This document shows positions 24,585-34,085 of a stretch of DNA of 64,000 nucleotides, one piece after another (positions within the stretch are counted from its first letter, which is position 1; each line of letters begins with the position of its first letter). A program made the translations under genes and the position numbers. Origin of the DNA: Enterobacter dykesii (GTDB taxonomy: Bacteria > Pseudomonadota > Gammaproteobacteria > Enterobacterales > Enterobacteriaceae); NCBI RefSeq assembly GCF_008364625.2, contig NZ_CP126604.1:1860001-1924000 (forward strand). Reading direction: 5' to 3'. The notes beneath the pieces were generated by a model that saw nothing but the letters and a program-made list of their open reading frames with translations, ran no database searches and had not been told where the DNA came from.

Positions 24585-25751
24585 ATGAAAATCAATTTTC
24601 CCCTGCTGGCCCTGGCGATTGGCGCTTTTGGGATTGGCACCACAGAATTCTCCCCGATGGGGTTACTGCCTGTTATTGCCCGGGGCGTAGATGTCTCGAT
24701 CCCTGCGGCAGGGATGTTAATTAGCGCCTACGCTATCGGCGTGATGGTCGGGGCGCCGCTGATGACGCTTCTTCTTTCGCACCGCGCGCGCCGCAATGCG
24801 CTGATTTTCCTGATGGCGATTTTCACCCTCGGCAACGTGCTTTCGGCCATTTCGCCGGACTACACCACATTGATGCTGTCGCGTATTCTGACCAGCCTTA
24901 ACCACGGCGCGTTCTTTGGGCTGGGGTCGGTCGTGGCTGCCAGCGTGGTGCCTAAACACAAGCAGGCGAGCGCCGTGGCAACCATGTTTATGGGGCTGAC
25001 GATTGCCAACATCGGCGGGGTGCCTGCGGCAACCTGGCTGGGAGAAGCGATCGGCTGGCGTATGTCCTTCCTGGCGACGGCCGGGCTGGGCGTGGTCGCG
25101 ATGGTGGCATTGTTCTTCTCCCTGCCGAAAGGCAGCGCCGGTGAACGTCCGGAAGTGCGTAAAGAGCTGTCGGTGCTGATGCGTCCGCAGGTGCTCTCCG
25201 CGCTGCTCACCACCGTGCTGGGGGCAGGGGCGATGTTTACCCTCTACACCTATATTTCACCGGTGCTGCACGATATCACCCACGCAACGCCTCTCTTTGT
25301 GACCGCGATGCTGGTGCTGATTGGCGTGGGCTTCTCGATCGGCAACTATCTCGGCGGGAAATTTGCCGACCGTTCCGTGAGCGGGACGCTTAAGGGCTTC
25401 TTAACCCTGCTGATTGTCATCATGGTTGCCATTCCGTGGCTGGCGCGTAATGAGTTCGGGGCCGCGATCGCGATGGTCGTCTGGGGAGCCGCCACTTTCG
25501 CCGTGGTGCCGCCGCTGCAGATGCGCGTGATGCGTGTCGCGCACGAGGCGCCGGGACTTTCATCATCCGTGAATATCGGTGCGTTTAACCTGGGTAATGC
25601 CCTGGGCGCCGCGGCCGGTGGGGCCGTGATTTCAGGTGGTCTGGGATACAACTTTGTGCCGGTGATGGGGGCGATTATTGCCGCGCTCGGCCTGCTGCTG
25701 GTGATGATGTCGGGACGTAAACAGCCTGAAGCAGCCTGCGCTGCGGAATAA
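24585..25751 (+). CDS. ydhP: MFS transporter YdhP
   Basis: 388-aa major facilitator of the AraJ/YdhP (DHA1 sugar/arabinose efflux-like) group, with 12 predicted membrane segments. It starts MKINFPLLALAIGAFGIGTT, a pattern of this group, and has the motif LLSHRARRNALIF after TM2. Substrate unknown. The order purR-ynhF-ydhP-sodB is conserved with E. coli. It converges with sodB over a shared hairpin. Confidence 0.93.
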   Translation: MKINFPLLALAIGAFGIGTTEFSPMGLLPVIARGVDVSIPAAGMLISAYAIGVMVGAPLMTLLLSHRARRNALIFLMAIFTLGNVLSAISPDYTTLMLSRILTSLNHGAFFGLGSVVAASVVPKHKQASAVATMFMGLTIANIGGVPAATWLGEAIGWRMSFLATAGLGVVAMVALFFSLPKGSAGERPEVRKELSVLMRPQVLSALLTTVLGAGAMFTLYTYISPVLHDITHATPLFVTAMLVLIGVGFSIGNYLGGKFADRSVSGTLKGFLTLLIVIMVAIPWLARNEFGAAIAMVVWGAATFAVVPPLQMRVMRVAHEAPGLSSSVNIGAFNLGNALGAAAGGAVISGGLGYNFVPVMGAIIAALGLLLVMMSGRKQPEAACAAE

Positions 25752-25756
25752 ACCAA

Positions 25757-25786
25757 AAACGCAGAAGGGCGAACCCTTCTGCGTGT
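25757..25786. terminator. Terminator between ydhP and sodB
   Basis: Stem ACGCAGAAGGG/CCCTTCTGCGT with a CGAA loop. On the sodB strand it is followed by TTTTTGG; on the ydhP strand the T-tract is weak. Confidence 0.82.
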
Positions 25787-25789
25787 CTC

Positions 25790-26371
25790 TTACGCGGCGA
25801 AGTTCTTCGCGACAAAGTCCCAGTTAACCAGTGCCCAGAAGTGCTCCAGGTAGTTCGGACGCGCGTTGCGGTAATCAATGTAGTAAGCGTGTTCCCACAC
25901 GTCCACGGTCATCAGCGGCTTCGCGCTGGTGGTCAGCGGGGTACCCGCGTTAGAGGTGGACACGATAGCCAGTTTGCCATCCGCCTCTTTAACCAGCCAC
26001 GTCCAGCCAGAACCGAAGTTCTTGATGGCTGCATCGGTAAACTTCGCTTTGAAATCCGCGAAGCTGCCAAATGCGGCGTTGATAGCGGTAGCCAGTTCAC
26101 CGACAGGTTCACCGCCGGCATTCGGCGCCAGGCAGTGCCAGTAGAAGGTATGGTTCCACACCTGAGCCGCGTTGTTAAATACGCCACCCTCTGAGCTGCG
26201 GACGATCTCTTCCAGCGTTTTGCCTTCAAAATCGGTGCCCTTGATCAGATTGTTCAGGTTGGTGACGTACGTCTGGTGATGCTTGCCGTAATGATATTCC
26301 AGGGTTTCCGCAGAAATGTGCGGTGCCAGGGCGTCTTTTGCATACGGTAGTGCAGGTAATTCGAACGACAT
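25790..26371 (-). CDS. sodB: Iron superoxide dismutase SodB
   Basis: 193 aa, identical in length to E. coli SodB. It turns superoxide into oxygen and hydrogen peroxide in the cytoplasm. Iron ligands H27 ([10 protein letters not shown]), H74 (WNHTFYW), and the Asp and His of [13 protein letters not shown] are in place. The Gln-containing NAAQVWNH motif and FGSGWTWLV fit the Fe/Mn family; the pattern is that of the iron form. The reading frame runs on to 26419, but [10 protein letters not shown] is the conserved start and has GGAGAGAAGC upstream. Confidence 0.98.
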   Translation of the reverse strand: MSFELPALPYAKDALAPHISAETLEYHYGKHHQTYVTNLNNLIKGTDFEGKTLEEIVRSSEGGVFNNAAQVWNHTFYWHCLAPNAGGEPVGELATAINAAFGSFADFKAKFTDAAIKNFGSGWTWLVKEADGKLAIVSTSNAGTPLTTSAKPLMTVDVWEHAYYIDYRNARPNYLEHFWALVNWDFVAKNFAA

Positions 26372-26493
26372 TGCTTCTCTCCTTATTGTATTTTGCGTTG
26401 CCAATAACCACACAGACAACAGGGACAGGATAGCAAATTGAAAGGGTATGCAAAAGAGGAACTTACCCTGCCACGGATGCGGCAGGGCAGGGG

Positions 26494-27267
26494 TTAGCGG
26501 ATGGTTTTCGGCGTCATCACGCGACGCGCGCCGACGTAGTGGCGTACCCAGTAGTCTTCACTGAGAGAGGTAATCTGAATATCCTGGCCGCTACGTGGAG
26601 ACTGGATGAATTTCCCGTTGCCGACATACACGCCGACGTGGTCAGCCGTGCCGCGACCCTGAGTGCGGAAGAACACCAGATCGCCGTTTTCCAGCTCACC
26701 GCGGTCAACCGGTGAGGCATCGCGCAGGTGGTACATCTCATTGGCGGTGCGAGGAATGCGGAATTTGACCAGATCTTTATAGGCGTAATAGACGAGGCCG
26801 CTGCAGTCAAACCCGGTACGCGGCGAACTGCCACCCCAGTGATAAGGTTTGCCAATCTGCCCCATCAGTTTGTTCATCGCGGTCTTTTGCGCTTTCTGTA
26901 CACGCACTTTATGCACTTCCGCTATTTTCGTGACCTTCGTGCATTTCGCCTTGTGGCCTTTACGCGTGATGCATTTTTCAGTAACGAGGTTAGCGGCGGT
27001 TTGCGAAGCTTTACTTTTAGCGGAGTGGGCAGTGCGGGAAGGTTTTGTTTTCGTTTTGCTGGAAGCGGTCTGTTTCGTCTGAGCCGGTGTTTTTTTCTTG
27101 TCGTTCTTAGCGGTGGTTTTTTTCTTACGGTCTGTGGCTTTCACCAGATGGTTTTTTTGTACAGCAGAATGCCGCGCCTGCTGAGAGGCGTTTGCCACTG
27201 GCGTGAAAGTGAGTGAAGTAAACAGTAAAGCACAGAGCGTGATCGAGATTTTATTTATCCGCGCCAC
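26494..27267 (-). CDS. mepH: Murein DD-endopeptidase MepH (YdhO)
   Basis: 257-aa periplasmic NlpC/P60 peptidase that cuts D-Ala-meso-DAP cross-links during wall growth. Signal peptide about 1-27 (ending VANA), a Lys/Thr-rich, low-complexity linker (about 30-105, many KKK and KT runs), then the NlpC/P60 domain with catalytic Cys in [13 protein letters not shown] and His in [11 protein letters not shown]. coli MepH is somewhat longer (271 aa), the difference lying in the linker. A cysteine pair in the linker ([11 protein letters not shown]) is also present. Confidence 0.94.
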   Translation of the reverse strand: MARINKISITLCALLFTSLTFTPVANASQQARHSAVQKNHLVKATDRKKKTTAKNDKKKTPAQTKQTASSKTKTKPSRTAHSAKSKASQTAANLVTEKCITRKGHKAKCTKVTKIAEVHKVRVQKAQKTAMNKLMGQIGKPYHWGGSSPRTGFDCSGLVYYAYKDLVKFRIPRTANEMYHLRDASPVDRGELENGDLVFFRTQGRGTADHVGVYVGNGKFIQSPRSGQDIQITSLSEDYWVRHYVGARRVMTPKTIR

Positions 27268-27605
27268 TGGGCAGTCCCCTGATAAATGCAGGTCATCAAT
27301 AATACCCGCGTGTGATTTACAAAGCCCGTCGATTCTAATCTATAAAAACCCAGAAAGTTAATAGCATTTTTCAATCTACGATCCTGTTTCGTTAGCAAGT
27401 GCAAAAAAATTCATCGTTCTGTCGCACATTTGCCCACTCCCTAAGCAAAACCCTGACTGCCGCAGGGGTAAACACCATTTGCAATGCAACTTTTCGTGAC
27501 TCGGGGTAGAATGTATAAACGTGACAAAAATGTTATTTTCCGATGCCAGTCTGAACCGCTACAATGTCAGACGAATGCCGTAACAGAAGTTAAAGGAAGC
27601 AAGAC
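27268..27605. other. Divergent promoter region mepH/grxD, no gene
   Basis: 338 bp with AT-rich sequence. It should hold the mepH promoter (left part) and the grxD promoter, perhaps using TAGAAT at about 27509-27514. No ORF or notable repeat stands out. Confidence 0.55.
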
Positions 27606-27953
27606 ATGAGCACCACTATTGAAAAAATCCAGCGCCAGATCGCTGAAAACCCGATTCTGCTGTATATGAAAGGTTCTCCGAAGCTGCCAAGCTGCGGCTT
27701 CTCCGCGCAAGCGGTTCAGGCGCTGTCAGCCTGTGGTGAGCGTTTTGCTTACGTCGATATCCTGCAGAACCCGGACATCCGCGCTGAGCTACCTAAGTAT
27801 GCTAACTGGCCGACTTTCCCACAGCTGTGGGTTGACGGTGAACTGGTTGGCGGCTGCGATATCCTGATTGAAATGTATCAGCGCGGCGAACTGCAGCAAC
27901 TGATCAAAGAGACGGCGGCGAAGTACAAAACCGAAGAGCCGGACGCAGAGTAA
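27606..27953 (+). CDS. grxD: Monothiol glutaredoxin GrxD (Grx4)
   Basis: 115 aa, the E. coli length. Monothiol CGFS glutaredoxin, seen in KLPSCGFSAQAVQ (Cys about residue 30), with the GSH-binding TFPQLWVDGELVGGCD loop. It carries a [2Fe-2S] cluster as a dimer or with BolA and passes clusters to targets. AAGGAAG precedes the ATG. It converges with rnt 44 bp away; in E. coli the very large lhr helicase gene lies between them. Confidence 0.97.
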   Translation: MSTTIEKIQRQIAENPILLYMKGSPKLPSCGFSAQAVQALSACGERFAYVDILQNPDIRAELPKYANWPTFPQLWVDGELVGGCDILIEMYQRGELQQLIKETAAKYKTEEPDAE

Positions 27954-27965
27954 TTTTCTGCGCAA

Positions 27966-28000
27966 ATAAAAAAGCGACCTGATAAGGTCGCTTTTTTTTA
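27966..28000. terminator. Bidirectional terminator grxD/rnt
   Basis: Stem AAAAAAGCGACCT/AGGTCGCTTTTTTT with GATA loop, efficient in both directions. Confidence 0.93.
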
Positions 28001-28648
28001 TTCTTCGCTGTCGCCCATCGGCAGCGGCCAGCCGCCCAGACGCTTCCAGCGGTTGACGATCTCACAGAACAGCTCTGCGGTGCGCTCCGTGTCATACAGC
28101 GCGGAGTGCGCCTGCGTGCCGTCGAACGGAATGCCAGCCGTAATACAGGCTTTTGATAACACCGTTTGTCCCAGAGCCAGGCCGCTCAGCGCGGCGGTGT
28201 CGAAGGTCACAAAAGGATGGAAGGGGTTGCGTTTGAGCGCGGCGCGCTCGGCTGCGGCCATGGTAAAGCTGTGATCGAAGGTGGCGTTATGGGCCACCAT
28301 GATGGCGCGGCTGCAGTTGCTCTCTTTCATGCCTTTACGCACCATTTTAAAAATGGCGTGCAGCGCATCGTATTCACTGACTGCACCACGCAGCGGGTTA
28401 TGCGGGTCGATACCGTTAAACGCCAGCGCTTCCGGCTGTAAGTTTGCGCCTTCGAAAGGTTCAACGTGGAAATGCAGCGTGGTGTCCGGTGTAAGCCAGC
28501 CCTGTTCATCCATCTTCAGCGTGATGGCGGCAATTTCGAGCAGCGCATCGGTTTTAGCGTTAAATCCGGCTGTTTCTACATCAATGACAACGGGATAAAA
28601 ACCACGAAAACGGTCGCACAGACCGCTAAATTGAGCGTTATCGGACAT
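27998..28648 (-). CDS. rnt: Ribonuclease T
   Basis: 216-aa 3'-5' exoribonuclease of the DEDDh group that trims tRNA and stable RNA 3' ends and takes part in tRNA CCA turnover. Catalytic residues: Asp/Glu in [10 protein letters not shown] (about 21-30), Asp in [11 protein letters not shown], and the His/Asp of [17 protein letters not shown]. The arrangement gloA-rnt fits E. coli. Confidence 0.97.
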   Translation of the reverse strand: MSDNAQFSGLCDRFRGFYPVVIDVETAGFNAKTDALLEIAAITLKMDEQGWLTPDTTLHFHVEPFEGANLQPEALAFNGIDPHNPLRGAVSEYDALHAIFKMVRKGMKESNCSRAIMVAHNATFDHSFTMAAAERAALKRNPFHPFVTFDTAALSGLALGQTVLSKACITAGIPFDGTQAHSALYDTERTAELFCEIVNRWKRLGGWPLPMGDSEE

Positions 28649-28743
28649 CAGGGTCTCTTACAAGGGGAAAAAGCAGAGCGCATTATGGCAAATTTTGCGG
28701 GGTGATGCAGTAAAACAACGGGCGCATGTTGCGCCCTGAGGGA

Positions 28744-29151
28744 TCAGTTGCCCAGACCGCGACCCGCGTCTTTGGCTTCAATCAGCTCGATTTTGTAACC
28801 GTCCGGATCTTCCACGAACGCAATCACGGTGGTGCCGCCTTTTACCGGGCCAGCTTCGCGCGTAACGTTACCGCCGTTGCTGCGAATGCGCTCGCACGCT
28901 TCGGCCGCGTTGTCCACTTCCAGCGCGATATGGCCGTAGGCGGTGCCCAGCTCATAGCTGTCTACGCCCCAGTTGTAGGTCAGCTCGATCACCGCTTCAT
29001 CCGTTTCCGGGCCGTAACCCACAAACGCCAGCGAGTATTTGTATTCCGGATTTTCGCTGGTGCGCAGCAGCTTCATGCCCAGGACGTTAGTGTAGAAATC
29101 AATGGAACGTTGCAGGTCGCCAACGCGCAGCATGGTGTGAAGTAGGCGCAT
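28744..29151 (-). CDS. gloA: Glyoxalase I (lactoylglutathione lyase)
   Basis: 135 aa, the E. coli length. Converts the methylglyoxal-glutathione hemithioacetal to S-lactoylglutathione. Metal ligands H5 ([11 protein letters not shown]), E in VIELTYNWG (about 56), H74 (GHIALEV) and E122 (KIELIEA) mark the Ni-dependent bacterial enzyme. ATG 29151 has GAGGAAATT just upstream, better than the ORF start at 29169. NemA and NemR, also electrophile detoxification genes, are next. Confidence 0.97.
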   Translation of the reverse strand: MRLLHTMLRVGDLQRSIDFYTNVLGMKLLRTSENPEYKYSLAFVGYGPETDEAVIELTYNWGVDSYELGTAYGHIALEVDNAAEACERIRSNGGNVTREAGPVKGGTTVIAFVEDPDGYKIELIEAKDAGRGLGN

Positions 29152-29251
29152 AATTTCCTCATTAACCAATGGAATAGACTGTCTTTTTGAACAGAAACGA
29201 TGTTTTAGTATAGCGGCGAAGTATCGCCGCTATCAATGAACAATGGCGAGA

Positions 29252-30349
29252 TTACAGAGAAGGGTAGTCGGTGTAGCCTTCCGCGCCGCCGCCGTAGAAG
29301 CTTTCCGGGCGCTGCGGATTCAGGGCCGCTTTTTTCTGCAGACGGGCAACCAGATCCGGGTTGGCGATGTAGTCGCGGCCAAACGCGACGGCATCGATCA
29401 GCCCTTTGCCGATCAGATCTTCTGCTTTCTCCGGGGTATAAGCCCCCGCACCGATGATCACCCCGTGGAAACGCTCGCGCACTTTCTGACGGAAAGCGTC
29501 CGTGTAAGGCTTACCGCCTGCCCAGTCCGGCTCGGACATGTGCAGATAGGCGATGCCACGCTTAGCAAGTTCTTCGATCAGGTACAGGGCATCGGCTTCT
29601 TCGTTCGGACCGTTGTCGACGTTCTGGAAAGAACCGATTGGGGAGACGCGGATCCCGATACGATCCGGGCTCCACTCCTGGCATACGGCGTCAACCACTT
29701 CCAGCACCAGGCGAGCGCGGTTTTCGACGCTGCCGCCGTACTGGTCGGTGCGATGGTTGGACGACGGTGACAGGAACTGGTGCAGCAGGTAGCCATGCGC
29801 GGAGTGCAGCTCAATCAGGTCAAAACCGGCTTCGCGGGCGTTGGCCACGGCCTGGCGGAAGTCGTTCACGATACCCGGAATTTCTTCCAGCTCAAGCGCG
29901 CGCGGCATAGAGGTATCCACGCGGATCGCATTGCCGTTTTCATCGCGCAGGGACGTACGGGTATTTGCGCTCAGGGCCGAAGCGGAGACCGGTGCCTGGC
30001 CGCCAGGCTGAATGCTGCTGTGAGAGATACGACCGGTGTGCCACAGCTGGACCGCAATACGACCCTCTTCAGCGTGAACGCCCGCGGTGATTTTCTGCCA
30101 TGCGGCGATCTGCTCCGGGCTGTGAAGGCCCGGTGCACCGGCATAACCTTTAGCCTGAGCTGAAATCTGCGTGGCTTCCGTGATGATCAGGCCAGAGCTT
30201 GCGCGCTGACGATAGTATTCACCCATCAGTGGGGTTGGGATGTCGCCCGGCTCAATGCTGCGCAGACGGGTAAGCGGAGCCATAAACACGCGGTTTGGCG
30301 CCGTGACGGCGCCCACTTTCAATGGGGTAAACAGTTTTTCAGCTGACAT
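29252..30349 (-). CDS. nemA: N-ethylmaleimide reductase NemA (Old Yellow Enzyme)
   Basis: 365-aa FMN enzyme of the OYE family that reduces N-ethylmaleimide, methylglyoxal-type electrophiles and nitro compounds with NADPH. Typical pattern: [18 protein letters not shown], the HxxN-type flavin/substrate region [19 protein letters not shown], and [23 protein letters not shown] lies seven bases upstream of the ATG. In E. coli it is the second gene of the nemRA operon, here 55 bp after nemR. A partial NemR-box-like sequence lies just before it. Confidence 0.97.
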   Translation of the reverse strand: MSAEKLFTPLKVGAVTAPNRVFMAPLTRLRSIEPGDIPTPLMGEYYRQRASSGLIITEATQISAQAKGYAGAPGLHSPEQIAAWQKITAGVHAEEGRIAVQLWHTGRISHSSIQPGGQAPVSASALSANTRTSLRDENGNAIRVDTSMPRALELEEIPGIVNDFRQAVANAREAGFDLIELHSAHGYLLHQFLSPSSNHRTDQYGGSVENRARLVLEVVDAVCQEWSPDRIGIRVSPIGSFQNVDNGPNEEADALYLIEELAKRGIAYLHMSEPDWAGGKPYTDAFRQKVRERFHGVIIGAGAYTPEKAEDLIGKGLIDAVAFGRDYIANPDLVARLQKKAALNPQRPESFYGGGAEGYTDYPSL

Positions 30350-30404
30350 AAAGACTCCTGAGTAGACCAGTCGACTAGTAATAGGGTAAATAAAAAAGCG
30401 CCCG

Positions 30405-31004
30405 TTATACGCCTGGCGCAGTAATACTGTTTTTCACATGTGCCAGCGCGCTTTCCAGCGGCAGGGCACTGCGCGAAATTTTTGCCTGCAGGTTGGCTCC
30501 TAACCAGAGGGAGTAGAGCACCTGAGACTGCATTAAGGGGTCGCCGGAAAAGGCCAGCGTTTTTTCTTCGCGGCCTTTTTCCAGCGCCTGCGCCAGCAGG
30601 GCGATTACGCCGCGGGCACCCTTATCCATCGCCGAGCGCATGTCTTCGGAAAGATCGCACACTTCGGCAGACAGTTTGACCGTCAGGCATCCGCTGATAA
30701 TGCCCTGCTGACAGAACTGGTTCAGCGTTTCCTGATAGTAGTTCAGAACACGATCCCGGTAGTTACCTTCACCCGAAGCAAAGTGGGTCGCCAGACGCTG
30801 GTGGTAGCCAGCATAATGACGCTCCAGCATCGCTACGCCAAAAGCCTCTTTGGACCGGAAGTAGTGATAAAACGACCCCTTCGGTACCTCAGCGGTTTTT
30901 AAAAGCTCGCTCAACCCCATACCGGTAAACCCGCGATGCATGCAAAGTCGCTCGCCGGTTGCCAGTAAATGTTCGCGGGTATCGTGTTCAGTATTTCTGC
31001 TCAT
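30405..31004 (-). CDS. nemR: TetR-type electrophile/HOCl sensor NemR
   Basis: 199 aa. TetR HTH at about 10-55 ([22 protein letters not shown]). Redox residues known from E. coli NemR are conserved at the same numbers: C106 and K175, which form a sulfenamide on oxidation by reactive chlorine; C98 and C116 are also present. It represses nemRA-gloA until modified. The start codon is 14 bp downstream of a NemR palindrome. Confidence 0.96.
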   Translation of the reverse strand: MSRNTEHDTREHLLATGERLCMHRGFTGMGLSELLKTAEVPKGSFYHYFRSKEAFGVAMLERHYAGYHQRLATHFASGEGNYRDRVLNYYQETLNQFCQQGIISGCLTVKLSAEVCDLSEDMRSAMDKGARGVIALLAQALEKGREEKTLAFSGDPLMQSQVLYSLWLGANLQAKISRSALPLESALAHVKNSITAPGV

Positions 31005-31017
31005 GGCCGCACTCTAA

Positions 31018-31033
31018 TAGACCGTTCGGTCTA
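31018..31033 (-). promoter_or_regulatory. NemR operator
   Basis: TAGACCG-TT-CGGTCTA, seven-base perfect arms. It sits between the eptA stop and the nemR start, the position and half-site (TAGACC) of the known E. coli NemR box. Confidence 0.85.
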
Positions 31034-31045
31034 ATGCAAGCGAGT

Positions 31046-32671
31046 TTACGGACGACATGCGCTCAGTATATCCAGCTGCGGTTGATAAACCGTTGATTTC
31101 ACGTCCATCATACCCAATACGGTTGAGAATAAATTGTCCTGGGAAACCGCATTTTTTGCTGCATGGTCACGCAAACACCGTTCGTTGATGCCAAAGTTTT
31201 TCGCGTAATCCGGTGACAGCCAGAACATAAACGGAATATGCGTTTGCTGCTCCGGCGCCAGCATGTACGGCGTACCGTGCAGATAAATACCGCTTTCACC
31301 TAAGGATTCACCGTGATCTGAGAGATAGATCAGCGCGGTGTTCATGCTCGACTGGCGCGCTTTCAGCACATCAATGGTTTTGCTGACCATGCTGTCGGTA
31401 TAGAGGACAGTGTTGTCATAGGTATTGATCAGCGCCTGATGGTCGCAATCCTGAATTTCATTGGTGTCGCAGGTGGGGGTGAATTTACGGAAATTGTCCG
31501 GGTAACGATGATAGTACGCAGGTCCATGACTCCCCATCAGGTGGATAACCAGCACCGTGTCCTGCTTCACGCCGTCCAGAACGTTGTCCAGGCGGTAGAA
31601 GTTCACATCATCAATACAGGATTTGTCTTTGCAGAACTGATCCAGATTCCACTGCGTCATGTCGGTATGGGGCACGCGATCGCAGGCGCCTTTACAGCCG
31701 CCGTCGTTGTCGCGCCACAGCAGGTTGATACCCGCATGCTTCAGCACATCGAGCAGACCTTCCTGATGGTGAGCCAGGTCGGCATCGTACTTGCTGCGCG
31801 TCATGCCGGAGAACATGCAGGGAACGGAAACGGCGGTTTCGGTGCCACACGAGGAGGCCTGCGGGAAGTTAATCACGTCGTGCTTTTTCAGCTCCGGGTT
31901 GGTTTCGCGTTCGTAACCGTTCAGGGAGTAGTTTGCCGCGCGAGAGGCTTCGCCAACGACAAGCACCAGAACGGTTTTCTTTTGTTGACCGGTAATCAGT
32001 GACCCTTTATGGGCATCTTCACCGATGCGCACCAGCGTTTGATCGCCGGCAAACCAGCGCATTTTGCTGTACTTCACCACGGCGCTGACATAGTTCGCCG
32101 GGGTGACCATTTTGACGATGCTTTTGTTATTGCGGAACAGCGACGCGTAATCTTTATAAAACAGCGCGGCAATCAGGATAATCACCAGCAGGGCGCCGAG
32201 CATCGCGGCAACGCGCGTCAGCAGCGCGTACCACCATTTTCCGGTACGAATGCGGGTCAACGCCAGCGCCACGGAGGGAACGAGGCCGGCTATGACAATC
32301 CACAGGATCATCTGCGGGGTCACCAGGGCGGTTGCTTCCTGAGAGTTGGTTTCGAACACGTTCACAATCATGTTCTGATCGATCACCGCGCCGTAGGTAT
32401 ACATGAAATAGGTCGCCGCGGCGCATCCGATCGTCAATACAATCAGCAGAGGCTTGCGGAGATACGGGATATTAAGCAGGCTAAAAACAATCACCCAGCC
32501 GCAAAACAGCACCAGCGGGACGGAGGCGGCAAAGAGGAAGTCGTGCAGATGGACTGGGCCGATAATGGCCCAGCTGCGCTGGATAAACAGCCCGTTCAGC
32601 AGAGTAAAAAAGAGTGCACAGCCCAGAGTAAATTTAATGTCGTTACATTGTAACTTTCTGTTTAACCACAT
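31046..32671 (-). CDS. eptA: Lipid A phosphoethanolamine transferase, EptA family
   Basis: 541-aa inner membrane enzyme that moves phosphoethanolamine from phosphatidylethanolamine to lipid A, lowering surface charge and affinity for polymyxins. Five membrane segments occupy about 12-175; the periplasmic sulfatase-like domain has E241 (VVGEASRAANYSLNGYERETNP), nucleophile T279 (SCGTETAVSVPCMFS), RDNDGGCKGACDRVPH, and LSDHGESLGE. Cysteines expected to form the disulfides are present. It is a chromosomal EptA rather than a mobile MCR: no IS element or plasmid gene is near. E. coli has no gene at this site, so it is an insertion between nemR and ydhL. Family sure; exact paralogue not. Confidence 0.9.
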   Translation of the reverse strand: MWLNRKLQCNDIKFTLGCALFFTLLNGLFIQRSWAIIGPVHLHDFLFAASVPLVLFCGWVIVFSLLNIPYLRKPLLIVLTIGCAAATYFMYTYGAVIDQNMIVNVFETNSQEATALVTPQMILWIVIAGLVPSVALALTRIRTGKWWYALLTRVAAMLGALLVIILIAALFYKDYASLFRNNKSIVKMVTPANYVSAVVKYSKMRWFAGDQTLVRIGEDAHKGSLITGQQKKTVLVLVVGEASRAANYSLNGYERETNPELKKHDVINFPQASSCGTETAVSVPCMFSGMTRSKYDADLAHHQEGLLDVLKHAGINLLWRDNDGGCKGACDRVPHTDMTQWNLDQFCKDKSCIDDVNFYRLDNVLDGVKQDTVLVIHLMGSHGPAYYHRYPDNFRKFTPTCDTNEIQDCDHQALINTYDNTVLYTDSMVSKTIDVLKARQSSMNTALIYLSDHGESLGESGIYLHGTPYMLAPEQQTHIPFMFWLSPDYAKNFGINERCLRDHAAKNAVSQDNLFSTVLGMMDVKSTVYQPQLDILSACRP

Positions 32672-32705
32672 CGATCGGTAGACCCGTTATTGTCATGATG
32701 GGCCG

Positions 32706-32738
32706 AGTATAGAGAGGGAAGATTAGTGAAACCTTAAT
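32706..32738 (-). promoter_or_regulatory. eptA promoter with PmrA-like box
   Basis: On the minus strand ATTAAG-GTTTC-ACTAAT (32722-32738) resembles the PmrA box YTTAAK-N5-YTTAAK (5 of 6 and 4 of 6). It ends 10 bp before a -10 TATACT (32706-32711), so the second half-site overlaps the -35 zone as in PmrA-activated promoters. Confidence 0.45.
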
Positions 32739-32820
32739 GCCACAAATCTGTGATACAGGCCTTGCACGCGGCGCGATTAACGTCTTCACTGTAGGTGAGA
32801 GGAGCTATCGGGAGGTGAGT

Positions 32821-33060
32821 GTGGCAGAGCAGCTGGAGTTTTTCCCCATCCAGAGCCCGTGCCGGGGTATTTGTCAGGTCGATGAACGCGGATATTGCCG
32901 CGGGTGCATGCGTACCCGCGATGAGCGTTTTAACTGGCAAAACTTTAGCGACACGCAAAAGCAGGACGTGTTACGCCTCTGCCGACAGCGTCTTCTGCGC
33001 AAAATACGCGCGAATAAAGCCGGTGAGACCGAAGAACCCCAGCAACCCTCACTTTTTTAA
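32821..33060 (+). CDS. ydhL: DUF1289 protein YdhL
   Basis: 79 aa starting from GTG. The DUF1289 zinc-finger-like motif is SPCRGICQVDERGYCRGCMR (four cysteines, about residues 12-31), then RDERFNWQNFSD and a basic helix, ending QQPSLF. GTG is preceded by GGAGGTGA, and the residues match the E. coli protein from AEQ onward, so the upstream ATG at 32737 in the same frame is not used. Function unknown. It precedes ydhF by 48 bp, as in E. coli. Confidence 0.9.
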   Translation: MAEQLEFFPIQSPCRGICQVDERGYCRGCMRTRDERFNWQNFSDTQKQDVLRLCRQRLLRKIRANKAGETEEPQQPSLF

Positions 33061-33108
33061 CACGGTAATTGCGTATACTCATGACATTACATCCTTGAGG
33101 AAAATGTT

Positions 33109-34005
33109 ATGGTTCAGCGAATTACCCTTGCCCCCCAGGGGCCAGAATTCTCCCGTTTTGTCATGGGCTACTGGCGCCTGATGGACTGGAATATGTCCCC
33201 CCTCCAGCTGGCGAGCTTTATTGAAGAGCACCTCGATTTAGGCATCACCACGGTCGATCATGCGGATATTTACGGTGACTACCAGTGCGAGGCCGCGTTC
33301 GGCGAGGCGCTCAAGCTGGTTCCGGCACTCCGCGATCGCATGGAGATCGTCACGAAGTGCGGGATTGCCACCACGGCAAAACCTGAACATGCCCTAGGTC
33401 ATTACATCACCGACAGCGCGCATATCATCAAGAGCGCCGAGCAGTCGCTGGTCAATCTGGCGACCGATCGTATCGACCTGCTGTTAATCCACCGCCCAGA
33501 CCCGCTGATGGATGCCGATGAGGTGGCGGAAGCCTTCCTGAACCTGCACCAGAGTGGGAAAGTGCGTCACTTCGGCGTGTCAAACTTTACCCCGGCACAG
33601 TTTGCGCTGCTTCAGTCTCGTCTGCCGTTTACCCTGGCCACCAACCAGGTTGAGATTTCCCCGGTACACCAGCCGCTGCTGCTGGATGGTACGCTCGATC
33701 AGCTGCAGCAGCTGCGCATTCGCCCGATGGCGTGGTCATGCCTGGGAGGCGGACGCCTGTTTAATGATGAGGAATTCCAGCCGCTGCGCAATGAGCTTGA
33801 AACCATCGCCCGCGAACTGAACGCGGAAAGCATCGAACAGGTGGTTTACGCGTGGATCCTGCGCCTGCCGTCAAAACCGCTGCCCATTATCGGTTCCGGT
33901 AAAATTGAACGCGTGCGTTCCGCGTTGGCCGCTGAGGAGCTACAGATGACCCGTCAGCAGTGGTTCCGCATCCGTAAGGCCGCGCTGGGTTACGACGTAC
34001 CATAA
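33109..34005 (+). CDS. ydhF: Aldo/keto reductase-family oxidoreductase YdhF
   Basis: 298-aa TIM-barrel protein of the aldo-keto reductase superfamily. Active-site Asp/Tyr region is ITTVDHADIYGDYQCEAAFG, the Lys in EIVTKCGIA and His in LLIHRPDPLM; the C-terminal NADPH loop is PLPIIGSGKIERVRSA. E. coli YdhF is 298 aa and its natural substrate is not known. TGAGGA precedes the ATG. Confidence 0.95.
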   Translation: MVQRITLAPQGPEFSRFVMGYWRLMDWNMSPLQLASFIEEHLDLGITTVDHADIYGDYQCEAAFGEALKLVPALRDRMEIVTKCGIATTAKPEHALGHYITDSAHIIKSAEQSLVNLATDRIDLLLIHRPDPLMDADEVAEAFLNLHQSGKVRHFGVSNFTPAQFALLQSRLPFTLATNQVEISPVHQPLLLDGTLDQLQQLRIRPMAWSCLGGGRLFNDEEFQPLRNELETIARELNAESIEQVVYAWILRLPSKPLPIIGSGKIERVRSALAAEELQMTRQQWFRIRKAALGYDVP

Positions 34006-34085
34006 ACCGCCTGAAGGTGACTTTCCGGTGAAATCTTTGCCCCTGGTATACACTTAAGGGGCAAAAAATAACCCGCGGAGGCCAT

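Noticed and set aside
31046..32671. Mobile colistin-resistance gene (mcr)
   Set aside because: No insertion sequence, plasmid gene or change of composition nearby; the protein reads as a chromosomal EptA.
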